Assembly: GCA_016213405.1 (NCBI GenBank)
Contig: JACRAM010000071.1
Span: 62,001-126,000, forward strand
Origin: Bacteroidota bacterium
Lineage (GTDB): Bacteria > Bacteroidota > Bacteroidia > Palsa-948
Reading direction: 5' to 3'
DNA: 64,000 bases
Below the pieces are notes generated by a model that worked only from the letters and a program-made list of their open reading frames with translations, was not told the origin of the DNA and searched no databases. Of the stretch, positions 24,881-32,377 are shown piece after piece. The stretch's first letter is position 1, and every line of letters begins with the position of its first letter. Both the position numbers and the translations under genes were made by a program.

Positions 24881-27508
24881 ATGTCCGAAACAGTCATACA
24901 TCGTCTCAGCAAAGTAGCAAAAGAACTCAATGTGAGCATTGGGACTATTGCTGAATTTTTGAAAGGCAAAGGACAGGAAGTTGAGAATAATCCGAATGCG
25001 AAAATTTCTGCAGAACTCTATGAGTTGCTGCTGGATGGTTTTGGCTCCGAGAAAAAAGACAAAGAAGAGTCAAAACGCATCAAAGAACAAAAGGACAACA
25101 GGAAAACCCTCACCATTGAAGAAATTGCTGAAGAGCGTCCATCGCGAAGAAAAGAAGAAGACGAACTTTTCATCCGGAGCAACCAGACCGCTGAAGAAAA
25201 CATCATTCGCGCGCCAAAAGAAACTCAGTCATTCTCCATAAAAGAAGTCGGCAAAATTGATCTGGATTCCCTTTCAAAAAAGAAAAAAGAAGAATCGCAG
25301 AAGCCGTCCAAAAAAGAAGAGAAGCATGTTCCCGTTCCGGAACCCGAGATGCACAAAACCACTTTTTCGAAACTCGAAGGTCCTACGGTGGTTGGAAAAA
25401 TTGAATTGCCTGTAGAAAAAGAAAAAGAAGAAGAATTTGATAAGAAGAAAAAGAAAAAGAGAATCAAAAAACAGAAAGTTCAGCACACCGAATATGCCCG
25501 TTTTGCCAGCGATGCCACCAAACAATCAGATGCGGCAAAATCGCAATCTCAGCATCATCAGCAACAAAGGCGCAGAGGCGGAAGAAGAAGGGAAGCGCGG
25601 CCTGAAGTTACACAGCAGGAAGTATCTTCCCAGATAAAAGAAACCCTGTCGCGCATTGGCGGCACCGGAAAATCACGCGCGGCAAAATACAGGAAGCTGA
25701 AGCGGGAAGCAATGGGAGAAAAAATGGAGCTGCAGGCGCAGCAGGATGAAGCAGAAAAACAAATCCTGAAAGTTACTGAGTTTGTTTCGGTAAGCCAATT
25801 GGCTTCCATGATGAACATGCCCGCCACAGAAGTTATTTCTTTTTGCATGGGGCTTGGAATTTTTGTTTCCATCAACCAGCGGCTGGATGCAGAAACCATT
25901 AAGTTGGTTTCGGAAGAATTCGGATATCAGGTTCAGTTCATCAGCGTGGAAGCGCTGGAAGATATTCACGAAGAAGAAGACAAACCCGAAGATTTATTGC
26001 CACGTCCTCCGATAGTAACCGTCATGGGTCACGTGGATCACGGAAAAACATCCTTGCTTGATAATATCCGTAAAGCAAACGTAATTGCTGGCGAAGCAGG
26101 AGGCATTACTCAGCACATCGGTGCTTACGGAGTTATTCTGGAGAATGGAAAAAAAATTACGTTCCTGGATACTCCTGGTCACGAAGCGTTTACAGCCATG
26201 CGCGCGCGCGGTGCGCAGGTAACAGACGTTGCCATCATCGTAATTGCGGCAGATGACGGAATTAAGCCGCAAACGGTGGAAGCCATCAACCACGCGCAGG
26301 CGGCAGGCGTTTCGATGATTTTCGCGATAAATAAAATTGACAAGCCGGGAGCAAATCCTGAAAAAATAAAAGAGCAGTTATCTCAAATGAATTTGCTCGT
26401 GGAAGACTGGGGCGGAAAATATCAGTGCCAGGAAGTAGCCGCCAAGACAGGAAAAAATGTTGAATTGCTTTTGGAAAAAGTTTTGCTCGAAGCCGAAGTG
26501 AAAGAACTGAAAGCAAATCCGCACAAACACGCCACCGGAACCATTGTTGAATCTTCCTTAGATAAAGGAAGAGGATACGTTGCCACTATTCTTATAAAAG
26601 CAGGAACGCTTCACATGGGCGATGTTTTGGTTGCAGGATCTTTCAGCGGAAAAATAAAAGCATTGTATAACGAACGCGGAACTCCGATTGACGAAGCCGG
26701 CCCTTCCACTCCGGTTCAGATTCTGGGATTGGATGGCGCTCCGCAGGCAGGAGATAAATTCAACGCGCTGTCTGATGAAAGACAGGCAAAAGAAATCGCT
26801 ACCAAGCGAATGCAGCTGCAGCGCGAACAATCGCTCCGCACTAAAAAACATATTACGCTGGATGAAATCGGAAGGCGTATCGCCATCGGTGACTTCCAGG
26901 AATTAAATATTATTGTTAAAGGCGATGTGGACGGATCGGTGGAAGCACTTTCAGATTCACTGTTAAAACTTTCCACTCAAAAAATTCACGTCAATATCAT
27001 TCACAAAGGCATTGGTCAGATTTCAGATTCGGATGTGCTTCTGGCTTCTGCCTCCAACGCCATCATTGTTTGCTTTAATGTCCGCCCTTCCGTTTCTGCC
27101 AGAAAACTTGCCGAGCAGGAACAAATTGATATCCGCCTCTACTCCATCATTTACAACGCTATCAACGAAGTGAAAGATGCGATGGAAGGAATGCTTGCCC
27201 CTGAGTTTCAGGAAAAAATCACCTGCAACATTGAAGTGCGCGAAGTGTTCAACATCACGAAAGTGGGAGCCATCGCGGGCTGCATGATGCTGGATGGAAA
27301 AATAAACCGCAATACCAAGATTCGTGTCATCCGAAATGGCGTGGTAATTCACTCAGGCGCTCTTTCCTCGCTCAAGCGCTTCAAAGACGATGTAAGAGAA
27401 GTGGTATCAGGGCAGGAATGCGGACTCAGTATAGAGGGTTATAATGATGTGCAGGTAGGCGACATCATCGAGGGCTACGAGCAGGTGGAAGTGAAAGCTA
27501 AACTTTAA
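24881..27508 (+). CDS. infB: Translation initiation factor IF-2
   Basis: An 875-residue GTPase that places initiator tRNA on the 30S subunit and promotes subunit joining. The N-terminus ('[19 protein letters not shown]') is the IF2-N domain. A long Lys/Glu-rich linker spans about 60-290. A second IF2-N-like segment ('[15 protein letters not shown]') precedes the G domain with GHVDHGKT near residue 385, DTPGHEAF and NKID. Domains II-IV follow to the end. Length and order are typical. It is probably cotranscribed with nusA. Confidence 0.97.
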   Translation: MSETVIHRLSKVAKELNVSIGTIAEFLKGKGQEVENNPNAKISAELYELLLDGFGSEKKDKEESKRIKEQKDNRKTLTIEEIAEERPSRRKEEDELFIRSNQTAEENIIRAPKETQSFSIKEVGKIDLDSLSKKKKEESQKPSKKEEKHVPVPEPEMHKTTFSKLEGPTVVGKIELPVEKEKEEEFDKKKKKKRIKKQKVQHTEYARFASDATKQSDAAKSQSQHHQQQRRRGGRRREARPEVTQQEVSSQIKETLSRIGGTGKSRAAKYRKLKREAMGEKMELQAQQDEAEKQILKVTEFVSVSQLASMMNMPATEVISFCMGLGIFVSINQRLDAETIKLVSEEFGYQVQFISVEALEDIHEEEDKPEDLLPRPPIVTVMGHVDHGKTSLLDNIRKANVIAGEAGGITQHIGAYGVILENGKKITFLDTPGHEAFTAMRARGAQVTDVAIIVIAADDGIKPQTVEAINHAQAAGVSMIFAINKIDKPGANPEKIKEQLSQMNLLVEDWGGKYQCQEVAAKTGKNVELLLEKVLLEAEVKELKANPHKHATGTIVESSLDKGRGYVATILIKAGTLHMGDVLVAGSFSGKIKALYNERGTPIDEAGPSTPVQILGLDGAPQAGDKFNALSDERQAKEIATKRMQLQREQSLRTKKHITLDEIGRRIAIGDFQELNIIVKGDVDGSVEALSDSLLKLSTQKIHVNIIHKGIGQISDSDVLLASASNAIIVCFNVRPSVSARKLAEQEQIDIRLYSIIYNAINEVKDAMEGMLAPEFQEKITCNIEVREVFNITKVGAIAGCMMLDGKINRNTKIRVIRNGVVIHSGALSSLKRFKDDVREVVSGQECGLSIEGYNDVQVGDIIEGYEQVEVKAKL

Positions 27509-27528
27509 GAAAGTTTTTCCTATACTTT

Positions 27529-28233
27529 TTAGAACGCTACTACCAATCCTCCCTGAACTATAGATTTAGCGATGCCCATCTCTGTGTATATTCCAAAACC
27601 ATCTGTGAAATAATAACGAAGTCCGATGGTTGTTTCAAAACCAAACGGGCTGAATCCGGGAATACTCTCCTCCACATAATTGGGATCCGTAGAAGTAAAT
27701 TTCCATGTTACCTGTTTATATCCAGCGCCTATTCCAAAATAGGGGTCCAATTGTTCTGTAGTTCCAAAATGAAAATTAATACGCGCGAGTATGCTTAGAG
27801 AGGAACGACTAATTGCATAGTCATAAGGTTTAGTTCCTGTCGCAACATCATAATCGGTGTACTTTACACCGAATGATATATAGTTCACACTTACTCCCAT
27901 ACCTACACCATCCGATAAGCCATACTCAGCCCTGAAGTGGAGGGGACCCAAACCGGTTGCCTTAATATTAGTTGCACCCTCTCCTATAAGAGCGGTTACA
28001 ACTGCTTTGCCCAGATTGGGCCATCCATATCCTGCGGATATAACTAGTTTCCCTTGGGCAAATGCATCGCCTCCTTTGTCTTTTGCCATTAAATTTGTTG
28101 AGTGATGAAACAAATCAACAGAAGGAGCAGATAAAAAATTCTTCTTATGCTTTAAAGATTTTGTGCCTGCAAATGCAAAACTTGCCACAAGTATCATTGT
28201 AGTAATTGTAGAAAGGGTAATAATTTTTTTCAT
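27529..28233 (-). CDS. Outer-membrane beta-barrel protein
   Basis: A 234-residue exported protein starting MKKIITLSTITTMILVASFAFA. The mature chain alternates aromatic and glycine residues ('FRAEYGLSDGVGMGVSVNY', 'ILARINFHFG') and ends in 'GLRYYFTDGFGIYTEMGIAK' and a terminal Phe, as in small OmpW/OmpA-type eight-stranded barrels. Function is unknown. ATG 28233 is chosen because the -7 box TACTTTTG (minus strand 28272-28265) lies 31 nt upstream and makes the longer frame impossible. Confidence 0.75.
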   Translation of the reverse strand: MKKIITLSTITTMILVASFAFAGTKSLKHKKNFLSAPSVDLFHHSTNLMAKDKGGDAFAQGKLVISAGYGWPNLGKAVVTALIGEGATNIKATGLGPLHFRAEYGLSDGVGMGVSVNYISFGVKYTDYDVATGTKPYDYAISRSSLSILARINFHFGTTEQLDPYFGIGAGYKQVTWKFTSTDPNYVEESIPGFSPFGFETTIGLRYYFTDGFGIYTEMGIAKSIVQGGLVVAF

Positions 28234-28264
28234 GTGGAATTTATTTTGGAATGAATTATTGATA

Positions 28265-28272
28265 CAAAAGTA
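28265..28272 (-). promoter_or_regulatory. -7 box for the beta-barrel gene
   Basis: TACTTTTG on the minus strand lies 31 nt from ATG 28233. It is divergent from the TM2-gene box at 28309. Confidence 0.5.
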
Positions 28273-28308
28273 TCTTTTTTTCTTAAAATCAAATCGGAGC
28301 GGAAATTG

Positions 28309-28316
28309 TACTTTTG
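28309..28316 (+). promoter_or_regulatory. -7 box for the TM2-domain gene
   Basis: TACTTTTG ends 8 nt before ATG 28325, predicting a leader of only a few nucleotides. Confidence 0.5.
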
Positions 28317-28324
28317 AATCCAGT

Positions 28325-28762
28325 ATGAAAAAAATTTCTCTGACTATATTTTTAATAGCGAATTGTATCATTACTCATGCAAAAGATATTTCTATTAGAG
28401 AAGGTGATACTATCATAATTTACGATACTGTTTTTTCATCTGAAATGGGACAAGTATTCGTCCCGATTACTCTTATTGACACACCCTCTTTGATTGTTGC
28501 GTTTGATTCTGCCCAAGCACCAAAACATAAAACCAAAAAGCTCATTGCTGCCGTTCTTGCTTTTCCATTCCCATTTGGCATGCTTGGCTTGCATAGAATA
28601 TATCTGGGAACAAAACCCTACATGCCTTTTGCCTATATAGGCACATTGGGCGGCTGCCTGGGAATTCTTCCGCTTATTGATTTCATCACCATCCTTGCTG
28701 CAGATGAAGAAATGCTCGGGCGGTACAGGAACAATCCCAAAGTCATCATGTGGTCTCACTGA
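28325..28762 (+). CDS. TM2 domain-containing protein
   Basis: A 145-residue protein with a signal peptide (MKKISLTIFLIANCIITHA), a short beta-like periplasmic segment and a C-terminal TM2 domain: 'KLIAAVLAFPFPFGMLGLHR', 'YLGTKPYMPFAYIG', then a second helix 'CLGILPLIDFITIL'. The GLHRIYLG turn between the helices is the family signature. TM2 proteins are widespread and of mostly unknown role. The promoter-to-ATG distance sets the start. Confidence 0.8.
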   Translation: MKKISLTIFLIANCIITHAKDISIREGDTIIIYDTVFSSEMGQVFVPITLIDTPSLIVAFDSAQAPKHKTKKLIAAVLAFPFPFGMLGLHRIYLGTKPYMPFAYIGTLGGCLGILPLIDFITILAADEEMLGRYRNNPKVIMWSH

Positions 28763-28866
28763 GATATTAACAATCAGCTTTTTTTGGTGAACAAGTATTT
28801 GAAACAAGTTTTTGGGTTTTCACGTTACAATGAGCAATATTTGTACTGAAAATAAACCAAACCATT

Positions 28867-29112
28867 ATGAACCGATCAGAATTTCTAAAGTTTAACGACA
28901 CGCCATGCAAATTCAAACTGCGCGGAGGAAGAGAAGTTTTCGGAGTTATCTGGGAAAACAGCTACGGCAATGAGTGGGTGCATTTCTTTTCAACCGCTGC
29001 TGAACGCATGCGCTACAAAATTGCAGAACGGGTAAACGACCGCATCACCTGCGAGCGGCTGAAAACTCCCGTTGAACTGGAAGACGTAGTGCTGGCAGAA
29101 CCGCTCTCCTGA
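28867..29112 (+). CDS. Small conserved hypothetical protein
   Basis: An 81-residue soluble protein with no signal peptide or membrane segment. It begins MNRSEFLKFNDTPCKFKLRG and has an SH3/Sm-like beta look ('KLRGGREVFGVIWENSYG'), a pattern seen in small barrels, but I cannot assign a family. It stands alone, with an A-rich leader typical of Bacteroidota start sites. Confidence 0.55.
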   Translation: MNRSEFLKFNDTPCKFKLRGGREVFGVIWENSYGNEWVHFFSTAAERMRYKIAERVNDRITCERLKTPVELEDVVLAEPLS

Positions 29113-29174
29113 TCTACCTTTGGCAGGCGGGTTTTTACATTCTTATTTTTTATTTGTATCTTTATTTCTTCAAA

Positions 29175-30338
29175 ATGAGAACAAAGATATTTTTCTCCAT
29201 TTTCCTTTCAGGGATTTTGCTTGCTGAACCAAATGCGCATGGACAAAATTCTCCCACTACCGATAATCCTCCAAAACAGAAAACCCAGACCGAACGCGGT
29301 TTCTTTGGGAAGAAAAAAACCGGACAAAAAACTGTAAAGCAAAAAGATTCATTCCGCACTAAAAACGGGAAGGATAAATACACCGTTCAGAAAGATTCCT
29401 TCAAAGAAAAAAAACAAAAACAAAAATCAAAAACAGGTGATTCATTTTCTTCAAATACCCAGACAAAAGATTATGGTCAAAAATCAAAAGGCAAACGAAC
29501 CAAGCGAGGAAAAAATAATGTGAAAGGAAGTAACCTGAATGATGCGTTCGCTTCTAATACACAGACAAAAGATTACGGAGAAAAGTCAAAAGGCAAACGA
29601 ACCAAGCGAGGAAAAAATAATGTGAAAGGAAGTAACCTGAATGATGCGTTTGCTTCAAACACACAAACCAAAGATTATGGAGAAAAGTCAAAAGGCAAAC
29701 GAACCAAGCGCGGAAAAAATAATATTAAAGGAAGCAATCTTGATGACGCATTTGCATCCAATACAAAGACAAAAAATTATGGCGACAAGGCAAGCGGCAA
29801 GCGGGCGAGAAAAATGAAGAAAGGAAAAATGAAAAGCGATGATACGGGCGATGCCTTTGCTTCGAATACCAAAGTAAAGGACTACGGTGAAAAATCAAAA
29901 GGCAGGCGGATCAAAGGAGGAAGAAAAAATAAAATAAAAGGAGAAGATGTGAGTTCGGGAAGTTTTACAGCCAATAACAACACCTCCATGAGCTATGGAG
30001 AGAAAGCCAATGGCAAGAAGCTGAAAAAATTCAGGAAGAGGAAAATAGAAGATAATAAGGATAATGGAACCGATGCATTTGCATCCAACGTAAAGCTGAA
30101 CAAAAACTCTCCTTCCAATACTTCAAAAGGCAGACACAAAAACCCGAATGTAGGCACGGGCAAAAAGAAGAAAAAGTTCCATATCTTTAAATTCCATTTC
30201 AAATCAAGACAGGAAAAGAAAATGGAAAAAGAAAATGCCAAAGAGAGCGCAAGTTTCAGCAACACCCGCGAAATGAAAAAAGCAATGAAGAAACAAAAGA
30301 AGAAAAAAGAATACGGGCTGGGATTGCCGCAGAAATGA
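29175..30338 (+). CDS. Secreted Lys-rich protein with 34-residue repeats
   Basis: A 387-residue exported protein (signal MRTKIFFSIFLSGILLAEPN). The mature chain is extremely basic. From 29439 it contains about seven repeats of 34-36 residues with the pattern DAFASNT-x-TKDYGEKSKGK-R. The first three repeats are nearly identical 102-bp units (29439, 29541, 29643), the rest diverged. The C-terminus is a Lys run ending in 'EYGLGLPQK'. I recognise no family. The charge suggests binding to anionic polymers (nucleic acid, LPS or polysaccharide), which is inference. A copy of the last codons recurs at 30803-30834, indicating a former paralogue downstream. Confidence 0.7.
   Translation: MRTKIFFSIFLSGILLAEPNAHGQNSPTTDNPPKQKTQTERGFFGKKKTGQKTVKQKDSFRTKNGKDKYTVQKDSFKEKKQKQKSKTGDSFSSNTQTKDYGQKSKGKRTKRGKNNVKGSNLNDAFASNTQTKDYGEKSKGKRTKRGKNNVKGSNLNDAFASNTQTKDYGEKSKGKRTKRGKNNIKGSNLDDAFASNTKTKNYGDKASGKRARKMKKGKMKSDDTGDAFASNTKVKDYGEKSKGRRIKGGRKNKIKGEDVSSGSFTANNNTSMSYGEKANGKKLKKFRKRKIEDNKDNGTDAFASNVKLNKNSPSNTSKGRHKNPNVGTGKKKKKFHIFKFHFKSRQEKKMEKENAKESASFSNTREMKKAMKKQKKKKEYGLGLPQK
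29439..29744 (+). repeat. Three near-identical 102-bp tandem repeats
   Basis: Units start at 29439, 29541 and 29643. Units 1 and 2 share almost every base after the first 30 nt. They encode the 34-residue basic repeat and are long enough to allow unit gain or loss by recombination. Confidence 0.85.
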
Positions 30339-30445
30339 AACTGAAGAAAAAAACTTACAAAGCCAACATAATTCTTTCCTTGCTGCCGAACCCCGCGAGA
30401 AATACGGTAAGAAATAATGCTCATGCTGAATTCAATTTTCCTGCT

Positions 30446-30453
30446 TACCTTTG
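30446..30453 (+). promoter_or_regulatory. -7 box for mntA
   Basis: TACCTTTG ends 4 nt before ATG 30458, implying an essentially leaderless transcript. Confidence 0.5.
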
Positions 30454-30457
30454 AAGT

Positions 30458-30748
30458 ATGAAAAGTTTGGCTGACATAAAAAATATCCTGACACGGAACA
30501 AGCAACAGTTGTATGACAAGTACGGAGTAATGGCGCTTGCCGTTTTTGGCTCTTACGGAAGAGGGCAACAGCGCGAAGACAGCGATGTGGATATATTGGT
30601 AGAATTTAAAAAACCCATAGGGCTTGAATTCATTGACCTTGCCACCGAACTGGAAAAAATCCTGAACAAAAAAGTTGACCTGGTTTCTAAAAACGGGATA
30701 AAAGCCCAGTACATGCGCGAAATAGAACAGGATATTAACTATGTCTAA
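30458..30748 (+). CDS. mntA: MntA-like minimal nucleotidyltransferase (antitoxin)
   Basis: A 96-residue MNT-fold protein. 'AVFGSYGRGQQREDSDVDIL' carries the GSx10DxD catalytic motif of minimal nucleotidyltransferases. In MntA-HepT modules the MNT protein adenylylates and silences the HEPN ribonuclease HepT. The following hepT frame starts inside this gene (overlap of 8 bp), as in intact modules, but hepT is broken (see 30741). The active-site residues of MntA look intact. If the toxin is gone, this gene may be a relic or may act on another partner. Confidence 0.85.
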   Translation: MKSLADIKNILTRNKQQLYDKYGVMALAVFGSYGRGQQREDSDVDILVEFKKPIGLEFIDLATELEKILNKKVDLVSKNGIKAQYMREIEQDINYV

Positions 30749-30854
30749 GCGCAATCCTAAACTTTTGCTTGCCGATATTATGGAAGCGGCAGAAAAAATA
30801 AAAAACAAAAGAAGAAAAAAGAATACGGGCTGGGGCTACCTGAACATTAATTAA
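30741..30854 (+). pseudogene. hepT: Truncated hepT fused out of frame to a paralogue tail
   Basis: The frame begins MSKRNPKLLLADIMEAAEKI, the usual HepT (HEPN/DUF86) start. After about 20 codons it runs into a 32-bp sequence identical to 30291-30322, the 3' end of the Lys-rich repeat gene, in another frame, and stops at 30854. The RX4-6H ribonuclease motif and most of the helical bundle are missing. An intact HepT would be roughly 110-140 residues. Confidence 0.75.
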
Positions 30855-30862
30855 CCTGTTTT

Positions 30863-31162
30863 TTATTTTTTCTTCAGCGATTGAATTATTTCCTTCAGAA
30901 ATTCAATTTCTTTTTCAAGCGCAGAAATTTTTTCTTTTAGTTTGTTTTCAGCGGGTGAATTTCCCTCAACCCGCAGGTATTGAAACATATCGTGATTCAG
31001 CGCAGCAGAAATTTTTTCCAGCAAGGAGGTGTTGAAGTGTTGTCGTCTGAACATTTTATATACACCCCTGAAATCATATTCAATCATTTCTGAAAATTTC
31101 ACTGCGCTGATGTTCCGCTCCCTCAGCAGTTGCTTTAGTTTTTTACCTAAATGAGTTTCCAT
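30863..31162 (-). CDS. Small HTH regulator with C-terminal coiled coil
   Basis: A 99-residue protein. Residues about 1-55 form an XRE-like helix-turn-helix ('LKQLLRERNISAVKFSEMIE', then 'FRGVYKMFRRQHFNTSLLEK' as recognition region). Residues about 70-99 are a Leu/Ile/Lys/Glu heptad coiled coil ('LKEKISALEKEIEFLKEII') suited to oligomerisation. The start codon lies 5 bp from a nine-unit array of palindromes spaced 21 bp apart, the obvious candidate operator for this protein. No other gene is in its operon. The assignment of the array to this regulator is inference from adjacency and symmetry. Confidence 0.75.
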   Translation of the reverse strand: METHLGKKLKQLLRERNISAVKFSEMIEYDFRGVYKMFRRQHFNTSLLEKISAALNHDMFQYLRVEGNSPAENKLKEKISALEKEIEFLKEIIQSLKKK

Positions 31163-31166
31163 AATT

Positions 31167-31355
31167 GCACGATTTATTCTGTTTATTGTAGAATTAATTC
31201 TACAGGAAATAGATTTTTTTCTCTTTTATTTAGAATTTTTTCTACACAGAATAGAATGTTTTCTGCTTTTTTTAGAATTTGTTCTGCTTATAGTAGAAGT
31301 TTTTCTACTTTATTTAGAATTTATTCTACAATATGTAGAATGGTTTTTGTTTTTC
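31167..31355. promoter_or_regulatory. Nine-unit array of palindromic sites, exact 21-bp period (candidate operator)
   Basis: Units start at 31167, 31188, 31209, 31230, 31251, 31272, 31293, 31314 and 31335. The core is TTAGAATTTATTCTAC-like; GTAGAATTAATTCTAC at 31188 is a perfect palindrome. The flanking five bases of each unit are AT-rich and not conserved. Twenty-one base pairs is two helical turns, so all sites face the same side. The array fills the upstream region of the HTH gene. Confidence 0.8.
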
Positions 31356-31360
31356 ATTCA

Positions 31361-31397
31361 AAAAAAAGCATTCCGGGTATAATCGGAACGCCTTTTT
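31361..31397. terminator. Bidirectional terminator-like hairpin
   Basis: An A run, GCATTCCG, an 8-nt loop region, CGGAACGC and a T run form a hairpin flanked by A and T tracts on either side. It would terminate the minus-strand gene at 31440-31958 before the array. Confidence 0.6.
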
Positions 31398-31400
31398 GCA

Positions 31401-31432
31401 TTAACCCCGAGAAAGTATTTCCACGGGGTTAA
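31401..31432. terminator. Second hairpin after the gene at 31440
   Basis: TTAACCCCG (31401-31409) pairs perfectly with CGGGGTTAA (31424-31432). There is no T run of its own. It probably protects or helps end the minus-strand transcript. Confidence 0.5.
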
Positions 31433-31439
31433 CCCATAG

Positions 31440-31958
31440 TTAAAGTATTGGCGCGGGAGGTGGCACTGGTGTTGGTGCGGGAGTCGGACCTCCGTCTTCT
31501 TCCTGCTGTGCATGGTCAAAAAATTCCTGCAGTTCGGCAACCACGGCATCCAATCCCGGATTATCGCGGTTGGCAGTTTCGATCAATGCCTTTCCTTTTA
31601 ATGCCGCCTCGTACGCTTCGCTGCCAGCGCCACGCTGTGTGTCATCCACTTTTTCAAACAACTGCATGATGGGGATGCGCACTTCATTCAGGTCGTCAAA
31701 ACCCGAAAAATCCTGTTCCATGGCAGGCACATTGTAACTCGGAGGAATGTGTGATAAATTTTCTTTCACCGCCTGAATGAGCCGCTTCACAAAAGCGTAT
31801 CGCTTGTTTCCCATTTTAGGGAGCGATTTGCGCTCGTCCTGCGTGAGGTTGATGATGGTGGTGCCGCTTGCCTGAAGGATGGCAAGAATGTCCTGCACTT
31901 TTTGTTTAATGGCCGCTTTGTCAGCTGCTGACAGCGTAACCGAGATGTTTCCGTACAT
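31440..31958 (-). CDS. Hypothetical protein with Pro-rich tail
   Basis: A 172-residue soluble helical protein starting MYGNISVTLSAADKAAIKQK. The first 140 residues are predicted mostly helical, with 'DERKSLPKMGNKRYAFVKRL' in the middle. The end switches to an acidic stretch followed by a Pro/Ala tail (PTPAPTPVPPPAPIL). No signal peptide. I recognise no family. It is the upstream neighbour of the palindrome array and HTH gene on the same strand, but two hairpins separate them. The leader is very A-rich (minus strand, ACAATTTAAAACAAAAAAAA). Confidence 0.6.
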   Translation of the reverse strand: MYGNISVTLSAADKAAIKQKVQDILAILQASGTTIINLTQDERKSLPKMGNKRYAFVKRLIQAVKENLSHIPPSYNVPAMEQDFSGFDDLNEVRIPIMQLFEKVDDTQRGAGSEAYEAALKGKALIETANRDNPGLDAVVAELQEFFDHAQQEEDGGPTPAPTPVPPPAPIL

Positions 31959-32377
31959 TGTTTTTTTTGTTTTAAATTGTTTTATTTATTTATTTGATTA
32001 CATAACGTTCAAATCCCTTGCCAGAATTTTTGGGGAAATGAACAGAAAATAATTTTTAAACAGGCTAAATATTTTTTGTGCGCGGGCGTTGCTCCTATGA
32101 AAAATCACTCCTGAAAAATAGTTGAAAAAAGGAAAAACAGCAAAGGGCTGTTGATAAGTGGCAGAAGGAGGAGAACAGGGCGGGGAAATAAAAATTTTCC
32201 TTTCAAAAATCATTCATAGATAAAACAAGCAGGTTCATCTCATAATTATTTCAGATGAAAGATGAATTGTTTTTATTGGTCGAAAACTCTTGAAATAGTT
32301 TGGCGAAAGCACACAAAGCGAATACCTTAGCCGAATCATTCATCGTCTGCTCTTTTCACAAACCTAAAACACATCGC
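31959..32377. other. Intergenic region without recognised genes
   Basis: 419 bp between divergent genes. A TTTA-rich run (31978-31995) lies upstream of the minus-strand gene. I see no RNA gene, clear promoter consensus or long repeat. The frame of the next gene is open from 32300, but its signal peptide begins at ATG 32378. Confidence 0.5.

Noticed and set aside
29993-30808. A 271-codon open frame on the minus strand opposite the Lys-rich repeat gene
   Set aside because: It is a Phe/Leu-rich mirror of AAA/AAG codons on the other strand. There is no promoter or recognisable domain, and it spans several real genes.
30458-30854. Functional MntA-HepT toxin-antitoxin system
   Set aside because: HepT stops after about 37 codons and lacks the HEPN ribonuclease motif, so only MntA can be functional.
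31151-31432. A 93-codon plus-strand frame across the palindrome array, with heptads such as LFRIYST
   Set aside because: A 21-bp period makes an open frame easy to obtain. It overlaps the HTH start codon, has no promoter box and low-complexity content. An operator array explains the dyad symmetry better, though translation is not formally excluded.
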